58,082 nucleotides of DNA from Flavobacterium sp. GTDB lineage: Bacteria; Bacteroidota; Bacteroidia; Flavobacteriales; Flavobacteriaceae. The stretch spans positions 1-58,082 of the forward strand of contig JACMPO010000137.1 of assembly GCA_014377455.1 (NCBI GenBank). Reading direction: 5' to 3'. A program made the position numbers and the translations under genes. Positions 12,202-21,716 of this stretch are shown piece by piece (within the stretch, counting starts at the first letter, position 1; each line of letters begins with the position of its first letter). The notes under the pieces are model-generated. The model ran no database searches, was not told the origin of the DNA, and worked only from the letters and a program-made list of their open reading frames with translations.

Positions 12202-13113
12202 TTAAACAACAGTAATTGTTTTTCCTTTAGCAATTACATTTTTATCCAGAGTTAAATAAAAATCTATTCTTCCTAAATTAATTCCGTAACATCCAACTTG
12301 ATTTATCAAAACTTCTTTACCATCCAGATTTTTTTCGATTACCGGTTTGTCTAAAAATGTATGAGTATGACCGCCAATTATTAAATCAATATCTTTAGTT
12401 TTTCGGGCTAAAAGTATGTCACAAACCTTGTTTGGCTCGTCTTTATACTTGAATCCAATGTGTGAAAGACAAATTACTAAATCGCATTTTTCATTATTTT
12501 TAAGAATTCTTGCCATATCTGTAGCCGATTCTATAGGATCATTATAAACTGTTTCTTTACAATTTTTTTTATCAACCAATCCCTCTAATTCTATTCCTAA
12601 ACCAAAAACACCAATTTTAATTCCATCTTTAAAAACAATTTTATAGGGTTTTACATGACCATCCAAAACGGTGTTTTTAAAACCATAATTTGAAACAAAA
12701 TCAAATTTTGAAATGGGCATCTGAGCAAGAAGTCCTTCGATACCGTTATCAAAATCGTGATTTCCAATTGTGACAATTTCATATTGCATCATATTCATCA
12801 ACTTAAATTCGAGTTCACCACCATAATAATTAAAGTAAGGAGTTCCTTGAAATATATCTCCAGCATCTAACAACAATACATTTGGATTTTCTTGTCTAAT
12901 CTCGTTTATAAGTGTTGCACGTCTCGCTACACCACCCATATTTGGATTTCGTGGATGATCTGCAGGAAATGGATCAATATAACTATGAACATCGTTAGTA
13001 TGAAGAATAGTAATATGTTTTACGTCAGTTTTTTGGAAACCACTTAGTGAAATTCCAGTTGCTAAAAGTGCAGTCGAGGCTGCAGTTTGATGAATAAAGT
13101 CTCTTCTTTTCAT
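12202..13113 (-). CDS. Metallophosphatase, catalytic half of a split 5'-nucleotidase
   Basis: A 303-residue calcineurin-like phosphoesterase with an N-terminal twin-arginine-like signal (MKRRDFIHQTAAS), so probably exported folded. Metal-site motifs in order: HTNDVHSY, LDAGDIFQG, GNHDFDNG, SHIGFK and GGHTHTF. These match the N-terminal domain of UshA-type 5'-nucleotidases. The nucleotide-binding C-terminal domain is absent here and is encoded by the gene just upstream on the same strand (31 bases away). The two products likely work together in salvage of extracellular nucleotides. Confidence 0.9.
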   Translation of the reverse strand: MKRRDFIHQTAASTALLATGISLSGFQKTDVKHITILHTNDVHSYIDPFPADHPRNPNMGGVARRATLINEIRQENPNVLLLDAGDIFQGTPYFNYYGGELEFKLMNMMQYEIVTIGNHDFDNGIEGLLAQMPISKFDFVSNYGFKNTVLDGHVKPYKIVFKDGIKIGVFGLGIELEGLVDKKNCKETVYNDPIESATDMARILKNNEKCDLVICLSHIGFKYKDEPNKVCDILLARKTKDIDLIIGGHTHTFLDKPVIEKNLDGKEVLINQVGCYGINLGRIDFYLTLDKNVIAKGKTITVV

Positions 13114-13144
13114 TATTAAATATATTTTTTAATCACCTGCAATT

Positions 13145-13924
13145 TTATTGTTCTTTTATAATTCTGATGTCATGATTTATTTTCAAGGTATCTACGTCTT
13201 TAAAATAATCAATCATAATATTTCTAAGCTTGTAGTCTAAATCAATTCGAGAAATACCTTTTTTGAAAAAAGTCATATTATCTCCACCATTTGCTAAATA
13301 ATCTGAAGTAACTAGATAATAAATTTTGCTATTTTCAATAGGTTTTCCTTGTATCATTATCTCTTTTGCAAAATTATTTTTATCTATTTTAAATGTCATT
13401 CCAGAAAGCGGATGTGGTTTTTTTTCTGAAATTATATAACTCGCTATTTCTTGAATTTGTTCACCTTTAAGTCCTATTACAACAGCTGAATTCTCGAACG
13501 GCATAACCTCAAAAGCATTTCTGGCAGTAATATTTCCTTTAGGAATAATGGTTCTAATTCCACCAAAATTTAATAAACAAATATCAATTTTTTTATTTTC
13601 TCGACTTTCAAAAACAGGACTTGATTTTTCGAGCGTTATGTCTGAAAGGAAATCTCCTATTGGAGTTTGCCATGTACCATTTTTATCTAAAATTTCAGGA
13701 TTGTAAACTAAAATCACATTTAAATCTTTATCAATTCTGTCTTTATAAGGTTTTATAAAAGCTTCAATTTCAGAAACATTATTCAGTTTATCAGTAATTG
13801 TAATCCTTTTACCTTCAATTTTTGAAACAGAATAATTTTGATGAGAGCATGAGACTAGTGAGAAAAATGTTAATAATAAAACAAATTGTTTAAATACAAC
13901 GTTATAGTTTTTTAGATTTACCAT
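13145..13924 (-). CDS. 5'-nucleotidase C-terminal domain lipoprotein
   Basis: A 259-residue protein with a lipoprotein signal (lipobox LVSCS near residue 26). The 5'-nucleotidase C-terminal domain has LLNFGGIRTIIPKGNITARNAFEVMPFEN and LANGGDNMTFF, the substrate-binding elements that in UshA lie after the metallophosphatase domain. It is the first gene of a two-gene minus-strand unit with the catalytic half. A split enzyme of this kind is common in Flavobacteriia as I recall. Confidence 0.9.
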   Translation of the reverse strand: MVNLKNYNVVFKQFVLLLTFFSLVSCSHQNYSVSKIEGKRITITDKLNNVSEIEAFIKPYKDRIDKDLNVILVYNPEILDKNGTWQTPIGDFLSDITLEKSSPVFESRENKKIDICLLNFGGIRTIIPKGNITARNAFEVMPFENSAVVIGLKGEQIQEIASYIISEKKPHPLSGMTFKIDKNNFAKEIMIQGKPIENSKIYYLVTSDYLANGGDNMTFFKKGISRIDLDYKLRNIMIDYFKDVDTLKINHDIRIIKEQ

Positions 13925-13946
13925 TTTAACTGGATGTAATTTTGAT

Positions 13947-13954
13947 TATTTTTG
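13947..13954 (+). promoter_or_regulatory. Possible -7 element for the DUF6913-dapA unit
   Basis: TATTTTTG at 13947-13954 fits TAnnTTTG, 19 bases before the ATG at 13974. A second match, TAATTTTG, lies at 13937-13944. Neither has a TTG at standard spacing. Confidence 0.4.
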
Positions 13955-13973
13955 TAAAGTTAGTAAATATAGT

Positions 13974-14492
13974 ATGTTTTGGTATAAACTTAAAGATTTT
14001 TGGACTAAAAAAATTGTTAAAAAAAGGTTATCCAATGTGAAACATTTGGAGTTTTCTGGAGTTATAAAAAAAGTTGGAATTATATTTGATGAAACTTATT
14101 TTTACGAAAAAGATGATTTGATAAATGAATTAATTTTGAATGGTATTAATGAAAATGACATTTCAATATTAGTATTTAAAAATAAGATAAAAAAGAAAGA
14201 AACGTTCGATTATCCAGTTTGCAGTCATCAAGATATTAGTTGGTCGGCACGTTTTGAAAAGCAAGAAGTTGAAGCGTTTACAAATAAAAACTTTGATTTG
14301 CTAATAAGCTATTATGATACTGAAAAAGCGGCATTATTGGTTTTGACTTATCAGTCAAAAGCGAGTTTTAAAGTTGGTTTTGCATCGGTTGATAAACGAT
14401 TAAATCATTTTATGATTGATACAAATGCAGAAAATTATAAAGTTTTTATGGACGAAATGTTCAAATATTTAAAAATTCTAAACAAACTATAA
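13974..14492 (+). CDS. DUF6913-like protein upstream of dapA
   Basis: A 172-residue soluble protein with a basic N-terminus and no signal peptide. Features include [12 protein letters not shown], a mid-protein [11 protein letters not shown] and [30 protein letters not shown] recall a flavobacterial family of this form (DUF6913) next to dapA, with no known function. One base separates it from dapA, so the two are surely co-transcribed. Confidence 0.7.
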   Translation: MFWYKLKDFWTKKIVKKRLSNVKHLEFSGVIKKVGIIFDETYFYEKDDLINELILNGINENDISILVFKNKIKKKETFDYPVCSHQDISWSARFEKQEVEAFTNKNFDLLISYYDTEKAALLVLTYQSKASFKVGFASVDKRLNHFMIDTNAENYKVFMDEMFKYLKILNKL

Positions 14493-14493
14493 T

Positions 14494-15369
14494 ATGCAAT
14501 CACTTATTGGAACTGGAGTCGCGCTTGTTACTCCGTTTAAAAAAGATTTTTCTGTAGATGTTGATGCACTCATTAAAATTGTAAATTTTCAAATCGATAA
14601 CGGCATCGATTATCTTGTTGTTTTAGGAACAACTGCTGAAAATGCAACTTTAAGTAATGACGAAAAAGAATTGGTTATAAAAACAGTTTTAAATGCAAAT
14701 AACAATCGTTTGCCAGTTGTACTTGGTGTTGGAGGAAATAATACACTTAAAATTATTGAAGAATTAAAAACAAGAAATTTCATTGGTTTTGAAGCTATAT
14801 TATCGGTTTCGCCATACTATAACAAACCTACTCAAGAGGGAATTTATCAACATTTTAAAGCCATAGCTCAAGCTTCGCCGTTACCAATAATTTTATATAA
14901 TGTTCCAGGGAGAACTTCCAGCAATATGTTGCCGGAAACCGTTTTGAGATTGGCAAATGATTTCAAAAATATCGTTGCCATTAAAGAAGCAGCAGGAGAT
15001 ATTGTACAAGCAATGAAAATAATTCAAGGAAAACCCGAAAATTTTTTAGTGATTTCTGGTGATGATATGATAGCGCTTCCCATGATTTTAGCTGGTGGAA
15101 GTGGAGTAATATCAGTAATTGGCGAAGGATTTCCAGCACAGTTTTCCCAAATGGTTCGCTATGGATTACAACATAAAGTTACAGATGCTTATAAATTGCA
15201 TTATCAACTTGCAAATGCAATTGATTTAATTTTTGAACAAGGAAATCCTGCAGGAATTAAAGAAGTTCATAAAACATTAGGTTTGTCTGAAAATGTGGTC
15301 CGATTACCTTTAGTAAATGTTGATGAAAATCTTGCGATTAGAATTTCTAAATTTGTTCAAGATTTATAA
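14494..15369 (+). CDS. dapA: 4-hydroxy-tetrahydrodipicolinate synthase
   Basis: A 291-residue TIM-barrel aldolase that condenses pyruvate with aspartate semialdehyde, the first committed step of lysine and diaminopimelate synthesis. Seen: [10 protein letters not shown] opening, [11 protein letters not shown] (TTGE-like substrate loop), Schiff-base Lys164 in [10 protein letters not shown], catalytic Tyr in [10 protein letters not shown] and the GSGVISV motif. Length is normal. Confidence 0.97.
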   Translation: MQSLIGTGVALVTPFKKDFSVDVDALIKIVNFQIDNGIDYLVVLGTTAENATLSNDEKELVIKTVLNANNNRLPVVLGVGGNNTLKIIEELKTRNFIGFEAILSVSPYYNKPTQEGIYQHFKAIAQASPLPIILYNVPGRTSSNMLPETVLRLANDFKNIVAIKEAAGDIVQAMKIIQGKPENFLVISGDDMIALPMILAGGSGVISVIGEGFPAQFSQMVRYGLQHKVTDAYKLHYQLANAIDLIFEQGNPAGIKEVHKTLGLSENVVRLPLVNVDENLAIRISKFVQDL

Positions 15370-15497
15370 ACTTAAACTGACTTTGAATGAAAATTGGTTT
15401 GCTAAAAAAAATGTTTTTTGTATCACATTATTAACTAATTTTGCTTTTCCGTTTAAATCTAGATTAACACAATAAATAAAGCACTTATAATTTAAAA

Positions 15498-16292
15498 ATG
15501 AAGAAATTTTTTATATTTTTTACCATTGTTTTAATTTTCTCGTCGTGTAGCGAGTATCAAAAAGCAATGAAATCTGAAGATGTAGCTAAAAAATTTGCTG
15601 TTGCTGAAAAGCAATATGATAAAAAAAAATACGATAAAGCCATTCGACTGTATGAACAAATAGCTCCTGTTTATAAAGGAAAACCTCAGGCGGAGAAAAT
15701 GTTTTATTCTTATTCCCAGTCACTTTACAAAACAAAACAATATTATTTAGCAGGATATCAGTTTGAAAGTTTTGCTTCAAGCTATCCAAAAAGCGAAAAA
15801 GTTGAAGAAGCAGCATTTCTGGGCGCAAAATGTTTTTCGGAATTGTCTCCACGATACAGTTTAGATCAAACAGATACCGATAAAGCAACCACTAAAATGC
15901 AAGAATTTATTGATACGTATCCAACATCTGCTTATTTAACTGAGGCAAACGCAGTTATGAAAGTAATGAAAGACAAGATCGAAAAAAAGTATTTTGAAAA
16001 TGCTAAACAATATAATACTATTGCAGATTATAAAGCTGCGCAAATTGCGTTGGATAATTTTATTTCAGATTTTCCAGGAACTCCATATAAAGAAGATGCA
16101 TTATATTATAAATTAGATTCGGCATATAAACTAGCTTTAAATAGCGTTCCTCAAAAAATGCAAGAGCGATTAATGGTTGCAAAAACTGCTTATCAAGGTT
16201 TAGTTAAATTTAACGCATCATCAAAATTCAAAAGAAATGCCGACGAGATGTTGGCGAATATCGATAAAGATTTACAACAATTTTCAAAATAA
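15498..16292 (+). CDS. bamD: Outer membrane assembly lipoprotein BamD
   Basis: A 264-residue lipoprotein (signal peptide, lipobox Cys17 in IFSSCSEY) made of tetratricopeptide-like helical pairs: KKYDKAIRLYEQI, YYLAGYQFESFASSYPKS, KMQEFIDTYPTSAY and AALDNFISDFPGTPY-type repeats. This matches BamD/YfiO of the outer membrane beta-barrel assembly machine. It heads the run bamD-rpoZ-coaBC-porD-recN with 6 bases to rpoZ. A TAATTTTG box lies at 15436-15443, but the nearest TTG gives only a 15-base spacer. Confidence 0.93.
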   Translation: MKKFFIFFTIVLIFSSCSEYQKAMKSEDVAKKFAVAEKQYDKKKYDKAIRLYEQIAPVYKGKPQAEKMFYSYSQSLYKTKQYYLAGYQFESFASSYPKSEKVEEAAFLGAKCFSELSPRYSLDQTDTDKATTKMQEFIDTYPTSAYLTEANAVMKVMKDKIEKKYFENAKQYNTIADYKAAQIALDNFISDFPGTPYKEDALYYKLDSAYKLALNSVPQKMQERLMVAKTAYQGLVKFNASSKFKRNADEMLANIDKDLQQFSK

Positions 16293-16298
16293 AAAGTC

Positions 16299-16616
16299 AT
16301 GGATTTAAAAAAAACGAGTGCTCCAGTAAACACAATTACCTATAATAAAAACATAATTGAAGAGCCAACAGGAAATGTTTATGAAGCAATAACAATAATG
16401 GCTAAAAGAGCAAATCAAATTAATACTGAAATCAAAAAAGAATTACTTGATAAATTAGATGAGTTTGCTACTTACAACGACAGTTTAGAAGAAGTTTTTG
16501 AAAATAAAGAGCAAATAGAAGTTTCTAAATTTTACGAAAAATTGCCAAAACCACACTCTCTTGCCGTGCAAGAATGGTTAGATGGTAAAATTTATTATAA
16601 AGATACCAATAAATAA
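16299..16616 (+). CDS. rpoZ: DNA-directed RNA polymerase omega-like subunit
   Basis: A 105-residue protein. The core GNVYEAITIMAKRANQINTEIKKEL matches the RpoZ/Rpb6 fold (YE..ri.akRA.qi). The acidic C-terminal part EVFENKEQIEVSKFYEKLPKPHSLAVQEWLDGKIYY is the form usual in Bacteroidota. It stabilises the beta' subunit in RNA polymerase. Its position between bamD and coaBC supports the call. Confidence 0.87.
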   Translation: MDLKKTSAPVNTITYNKNIIEEPTGNVYEAITIMAKRANQINTEIKKELLDKLDEFATYNDSLEEVFENKEQIEVSKFYEKLPKPHSLAVQEWLDGKIYYKDTNK

Positions 16617-16625
16617 TTTACAGCA

Positions 16626-17837
16626 ATGTCAGTTTTAAGCGGTAAAAAAATAATACTGGGTATTTCTGGTGGTATTGCCGCATACAAAACCGCATCTTTA
16701 GTTAGATTGTTCATAAAAGCAGGTGCACATGTCCAAGTGATTATGACACCTGCTTCTAAAGATTTTGTAACACCGTTAACGCTATCTACTTTATCAAAAA
16801 ATCCTGTTTATTCTAGTTTTTATAACGAAGATGATCAAAATGCTTTATGGAATAATCATGTGGAGTTAGGTCTTTGGGCTGATTTGATAGTTATCGCTCC
16901 TGCAACTGCAAATACGATGTCAAAAATGGTAAATGGGAATTGCGATAATCTTTTAATTGCAACTTACTTATCTGCAAAATGTCCTGTGTATTTTGCTCCA
17001 GCAATGGATTTAGATATGTATAAACATGATTCCACAGTTGCATCATTCAACGCATTAAGAAAATTTGGAAATTTTATTATTCCTGCAGAAGTTGGCGAAC
17101 TAGCAAGTGGTCTTTCTGGTGAAGGTCGAATGGCAGAACCTGAAAATATAATTGCTTTTCTGGAAGCAGATTTAGAAAGCAAATTACCACTTAAAGGAAA
17201 AAAAATTCTTATAACTGCTGGTCCAACTTACGAAGCTATTGATCCTGTTCGTTTTATAGGAAATCACTCGTCGGGTAAAATGGGTTTTGATATTGCTACT
17301 TGTGCAGCAAAACTTGGAGCAGAAGTCATTTTAATATCTGGTCCTACACACTTATTCATTGAAGAAAATTCTATCAATTTAATTAGAGTAGTATCTGCTG
17401 AACAGATGTTTGAAACATGTCATCAGTATTACAACCAAGTTGATGTTGCAATTGCAGCAGCGGCAGTTGCTGATTATAAACCTAAAAATGCTGCACATCA
17501 AAAAATAAAAAAGAGTGAAAAAGAATTGTCTATTGAATTAGAAAAAACCAAGGATATACTAGCATCAATGGGTAAGTTGAAGAAAAATCAATTTTTAATT
17601 GGCTTCGCTTTAGAAACCGAAAATGAAATCGAAAATGCTAAGCTGAAAATTGAGAAAAAAAACCTAGATTTGATTGTTTTAAATTCATTACGAGATGAAG
17701 GTGCAGGTTTTGGAAAACCAACGAACAAAATTACTTTTATTAGTAAAGATTTGATTATTGAACCAATGGAACTCAAACCAAAAGAGCAAGTAGCAATTGA
17801 TATTGTAAATAAAATAATAAGTCATTATGGTGCGTAA
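16626..17837 (+). CDS. coaBC: Bifunctional phosphopantothenoylcysteine decarboxylase/synthetase
   Basis: A 403-residue two-domain enzyme for two steps of coenzyme A synthesis. The FMN-dependent decarboxylase half (about 1-185) has GISGGIAAYK, the catalytic His of NHVELGLWAD and the PAMDLDMY substrate clamp. The CTP-using synthetase half has ITAGPTYEAIDPVRFIGNHSSGKMG and a nucleotide-binding AAAVADYKPK. The clamp has Asp where PxMN is usual. Its end overlaps porD by 11 bases. A CoaE (last CoA step) is fused to a glycosyltransferase about 9 kb downstream. Confidence 0.97.
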   Translation: MSVLSGKKIILGISGGIAAYKTASLVRLFIKAGAHVQVIMTPASKDFVTPLTLSTLSKNPVYSSFYNEDDQNALWNNHVELGLWADLIVIAPATANTMSKMVNGNCDNLLIATYLSAKCPVYFAPAMDLDMYKHDSTVASFNALRKFGNFIIPAEVGELASGLSGEGRMAEPENIIAFLEADLESKLPLKGKKILITAGPTYEAIDPVRFIGNHSSGKMGFDIATCAAKLGAEVILISGPTHLFIEENSINLIRVVSAEQMFETCHQYYNQVDVAIAAAAVADYKPKNAAHQKIKKSEKELSIELEKTKDILASMGKLKKNQFLIGFALETENEIENAKLKIEKKNLDLIVLNSLRDEGAGFGKPTNKITFISKDLIIEPMELKPKEQVAIDIVNKIISHYGA

Positions 17838-18726
17838 CTGTTTCTATATAATTTTAATTTTAATTAGTTTTAGTCAAAATGGATTTGGGCAAGAGTTAAA
17901 TTGTAAAGTTATTGTAGACTACAGTAAACTTAGTGCAACTACAAATACTCAGGTTTTTAAAACTTTGGAAAAGTCATTAAATGATTTTGTAAATAAAACA
18001 ACATGGACAGAAAAGAATTATAAGGATAACGAAAAAATAAATTGTAATTTTTTTATCTCTGTTAGTGGTTATGATTCGAATCAATTTGAGGCTTCTATTC
18101 AAGTCGAATCATCAAGACCTACTTTTAATTCAACTTACTCGTCACCTATTTTGAATATCAATGATAAAGATTTTAATTTTCAATATACAGAATTTGAAGG
18201 GTTAACTTATAGTCCTAATAGTTTTGATTCTAATTTAATTTCGGTTTTAGCTTTTTATTGCAATATCATTATCGGAGTTGATGCAGAAACATTTGCATTA
18301 GGAAGCGGTGATACTTATTTTGAAAATGCTCAAAACATAACAAGTTTAGCTTCTACAAGTAGTTATAAGGGTTGGACTCAAGGTGATAAAACTGTAAACC
18401 GATATTATTTAATTAACGATTTAATGTCAAATTCATTTAAACCTTATAAAGAAGCGATGTATGCCTATCAATATTTGGGTTTGGATACTATGAATTCAAA
18501 TTTGTTAAGTTCAAAAACCGAAGTTAAAAAAGCAATTTTAATAATGGATAAAGTTTTTGCAGTTAGACCAAGTGCCTATTTGTTGCGAATATTTTTTGAT
18601 GCGAAAGCTGACGAAATTGTATCTATTTTTTCTGGTGGACCTAGTGTTCCAGTGGCAGATTTAGTCGATACATTAAATAAAATTTCTCCCACAAATTCTT
18701 CTAAATGGAGTAATATAAAACCATAA
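17827..18726 (+). CDS. porD: T9SS-associated protein PorD (DUF4835)
   Basis: A 299-residue exported protein with a signal peptide ending near GFGQELNCKV. The content fits DUF4835: a LNDFVNKTTWTEKNYKDNEKINCNFF-like region, a TYSSPILN segment and SVLAFYCNIIIGVDAETFALGSGDTYFENAQNI. The family is annotated as PorD of the type IX secretion system, by my recollection. It is located between coaBC and recN as in other flavobacteria. The presence of T9SS cargo in this window agrees. Confidence 0.78.
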   Translation: MVRNCFYIILILISFSQNGFGQELNCKVIVDYSKLSATTNTQVFKTLEKSLNDFVNKTTWTEKNYKDNEKINCNFFISVSGYDSNQFEASIQVESSRPTFNSTYSSPILNINDKDFNFQYTEFEGLTYSPNSFDSNLISVLAFYCNIIIGVDAETFALGSGDTYFENAQNITSLASTSSYKGWTQGDKTVNRYYLINDLMSNSFKPYKEAMYAYQYLGLDTMNSNLLSSKTEVKKAILIMDKVFAVRPSAYLLRIFFDAKADEIVSIFSGGPSVPVADLVDTLNKISPTNSSKWSNIKP

Positions 18727-18745
18727 TAAAGCGTACTTTTATTTA

Positions 18746-20398
18746 ATGATTACATCTTTATCCATTGAAAATTTTGCTTTAATTGAAAAATTATCTATCG
18801 ATTTTTCAGAAGGATTTTCTGTTATTACGGGTGAAACTGGAGCTGGTAAATCGATACTTCTAGGTGCACTTGGATTAGTTTTAGGCAAACGAGCAGACTT
18901 AACATCATTAAAAAATAAAGACGAAAAATGTATTATAGAAGCTCATTTTGAAATTCAAAATTACAGTCTTAATCCTTTTTTTGATGATAATGATTTAGAT
19001 TTTGAAAATGAAACTATTATTAGACGAGAAATATTACCATCAGGCAAATCGAGAGCTTTTATAAACGACACACCTGTAAACCTTCAAGTTTTGCAGGAGT
19101 TGAGTTCCCATTTACTTGATATTCATTCTCAGCATCAAACGCAAGAGTTATCGGACGATGTGTATCAATTTCAAATTATTGATGCCGTTGCATCTAATCA
19201 AGATTTAATATTAAATTATTCGATTAATTTGATAAAGTATAAAAAATTGAAGTCAGAATTAAAGTCAAAACTAGAGTTTTTGAAATCAATTCTGAACGAA
19301 CAAGATTACAATACATTTTTATTAGAAGAATTAATAAATGCAAATCTAAAGCCAAACGACCAAGAAATATTAGAAGCTGAATTTAAAAAACTCAATAATG
19401 TAGAATTAATAAAAGATATACTTTCCAAGTCAATATTGTTATCGAATGATGAACAACTTGGAGTACTTCAAAACTTAAAAGAAATTAAAAATTTGTTGCA
19501 AAAGATAAGTGGATTTTCAGCTGAATATGAAACATTATCTGAACGAGTTTCAAGTGTTGTCATAGAATTTGATGATGTTGAAAAAGAAATGTCGAGATTG
19601 GCTGAAAATATTTATGGCGATCCTGAAGCTTTAGAATTACTAAATCAAAAACTTCAATTAATTTATCTGTTACAAAAAAAACATCAGGTTTCCGCAGTAT
19701 CGGATTTAATTGATATACAAAATGATTTAGATTCAAAAGTAGTGTCAGTAGTAACATTAGAATCAGAAATAGAAAATATTAAAGATGGAATTTCGATATT
19801 AGAAACTACATTAAATGAACTTGCAAACAAAATTCATGTAAACAGAGAAAATGCCATTCCAGTTTTAACTACTTCTTTAACTGAAATTTTGGCTCAGTTA
19901 GGAATGGCAAATGCTAGGTTTCAGATTGATTTGATACTTCAGTCAGATTTTCTTTCCAATGGAAAAGACGATATTCAATTTTTGTTTTCAGCAAATAAAG
20001 GTTCTGATTTTGGATTATTAAAAAAAGTGGCTTCTGGTGGCGAAATGTCACGTATTATGCTTGCTGTAAAATCGGTTTTAGCTTCATATTCACAATTACC
20101 AACTATTATTTTTGACGAGATTGATACTGGAGTTTCGGGTGAAATTGCAAATAAAATGGGAGCGATTATGAAAAAAATGAGTACGTCAATGCAAGTTTTT
20201 TCAATAACCCATTTGCCACAAATTGCGGGCAAAGGTCAAGTTCATTTTAAGGTTTTTAAATATGTGAAAGCTAATCAAACACAATCTGAAATAAAGCGAT
20301 TAAATCAAGAGGAACGAATTGCAGAAATAGCACAAATGTTGTCTGGTAATACCGTCTCTGATTCGGCTTTGATTCATGCAAAAGAATTATTAAATTAA
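18746..20398 (+). CDS. recN: DNA repair protein RecN
   Basis: A 550-residue SMC-like ATPase for double-strand break repair. N-terminal LSIENFALIEKLSIDFSEGFSVITGETGAGKS (Walker A), a central coiled coil of about 150-340, then the C-terminal ATPase half with the signature ASGGEMSRIMLAVKSVL, Walker B TIIFDEIDTGVSGEIA and ITHLPQIAGKG. Normal length. 19 bases after porD. Confidence 0.97.
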   Translation: MITSLSIENFALIEKLSIDFSEGFSVITGETGAGKSILLGALGLVLGKRADLTSLKNKDEKCIIEAHFEIQNYSLNPFFDDNDLDFENETIIRREILPSGKSRAFINDTPVNLQVLQELSSHLLDIHSQHQTQELSDDVYQFQIIDAVASNQDLILNYSINLIKYKKLKSELKSKLEFLKSILNEQDYNTFLLEELINANLKPNDQEILEAEFKKLNNVELIKDILSKSILLSNDEQLGVLQNLKEIKNLLQKISGFSAEYETLSERVSSVVIEFDDVEKEMSRLAENIYGDPEALELLNQKLQLIYLLQKKHQVSAVSDLIDIQNDLDSKVVSVVTLESEIENIKDGISILETTLNELANKIHVNRENAIPVLTTSLTEILAQLGMANARFQIDLILQSDFLSNGKDDIQFLFSANKGSDFGLLKKVASGGEMSRIMLAVKSVLASYSQLPTIIFDEIDTGVSGEIANKMGAIMKKMSTSMQVFSITHLPQIAGKGQVHFKVFKYVKANQTQSEIKRLNQEERIAEIAQMLSGNTVSDSALIHAKELLN

Positions 20399-20459
20399 AA
20401 AAATATCAAAATTTCTTAGAAGTAAAAACAAACTATTTTATAAAACAAAACTTAAGATC

Positions 20460-21650
20460 ATGATAATTGAACCAAGAATGCGTGGATTTATCTGTTTAAC
20501 CTCTCATCCTTCTGGTTGTGAGCAAAATATTAAAAATCAAATAGAATATATAAAATCCAAAGGAACTATTGAAGGTGCCAAAAAAGTGTTAGTGATTGGG
20601 GCTTCAACTGGTTTTGGGTTAGCATCCAGAATTACGAGTGCTTTTGGATGTAACGCTGCAACTATAGGTGTTTTTTTTGAAAAAGCTCCTGTTGAAAAAC
20701 GTCCAGGATCACCAGGATTTTATAATTCTGCTGCTTTTGAAAAAGAAGCAAATAAAGTTGGATTGTATTCAAAAAGTATAAATGGAGATGCCTTTTCAAA
20801 AGAAGTTAAACAACAAACGTTAGATTTAATCAAAGCAGATTTGGGCAAAGTAGATTTAGTAATATATAGCTTAGCATCGCCAGTTCGATTACATCCTGAT
20901 ACTGGAGTTTTGCATCGCTCTGTATTAAAACCTATTGGTCAGACTTATACAAATAAAACGGTAGATTTTCATACAGGTATTGTATCAGAAATTTCGATTG
21001 ATCCCGCTACTGAAGAGGATATAGAAAACACAGTAGTTGTAATGGGTGGTGAAGATTGGGCAATGTGGATGGATGAATTAAAAAAAGCAGACTTACTATC
21101 AGATGGAGCTACTACAGTTGCTTATTCTTACATTGGGCCATCACTTACGGAGGCAGTATATCGAAAAGGAACCATTGGTAGAGCGAAAGATCATTTAGAA
21201 GCTACTGCATTTAAAATTTCTGATAGTTTAAAAAATATTAATGGAAATGCTTATGTATCTGTAAATAAAGCTTTAGTAACCCAAGCAAGTTCTGCAATTC
21301 CTGTTATTCCATTATACATATCATTATTGTATAAAATTATGAAATCAGAAGGAATTCATGAAGGTTGCATAGAGCAAATTCAAAGGTTATATCAAGACAA
21401 GTTATACTCTGGAAAAGAAATTCCTACAGATGAAAAAGGTCGAATTAGGATAGATGATTTAGAAATGAGACCAGATGTTCAAGAAAAAATAGCAAAATTG
21501 TGGCTAGAAGCAACTACAGAAACCCTGCCAAACATAGGTGATTTAGCTGGTTATAAGCAAGACTTTTTAAATTTATTTGGTTTTGGATTTAAAGAAGTTG
21601 ACTATAATATCGAGGTAAATGAAGTAGTTGAGATACCAAGTATAAGTTAA
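20460..21650 (+). CDS. fabV: Trans-2-enoyl-ACP/CoA reductase FabV
   Basis: A 396-residue NADH-dependent reductase for the last step of fatty acid elongation. The N-terminus IEPRMRGFICLTSHPSGC is typical of FabV, followed by the Rossmann segment VLVIGASTGFGLASR. The catalytic pair Tyr234-x8-Lys243 lies in YRKGTIGRAK, the FabV spacing, longer than the Y-x6-K of FabI. FabV enzymes resist triclosan, as known for the family. It follows recN by 61 bases. Confidence 0.96.
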   Translation: MIIEPRMRGFICLTSHPSGCEQNIKNQIEYIKSKGTIEGAKKVLVIGASTGFGLASRITSAFGCNAATIGVFFEKAPVEKRPGSPGFYNSAAFEKEANKVGLYSKSINGDAFSKEVKQQTLDLIKADLGKVDLVIYSLASPVRLHPDTGVLHRSVLKPIGQTYTNKTVDFHTGIVSEISIDPATEEDIENTVVVMGGEDWAMWMDELKKADLLSDGATTVAYSYIGPSLTEAVYRKGTIGRAKDHLEATAFKISDSLKNINGNAYVSVNKALVTQASSAIPVIPLYISLLYKIMKSEGIHEGCIEQIQRLYQDKLYSGKEIPTDEKGRIRIDDLEMRPDVQEKIAKLWLEATTETLPNIGDLAGYKQDFLNLFGFGFKEVDYNIEVNEVVEIPSIS

Positions 21651-21716
21651 AATTATAATTTGTTGATTTTATTCAAATCATTTTTTTTAATTTTAGATAA
21701 TCTTAAAAATAATATT

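Noticed and set aside
21660..21716. Upstream TTG as the start of the first T9SS gene
   Set aside because: The extension would put 19 hydrophobic residues before a perfect signal peptide that begins at ATG 21717.
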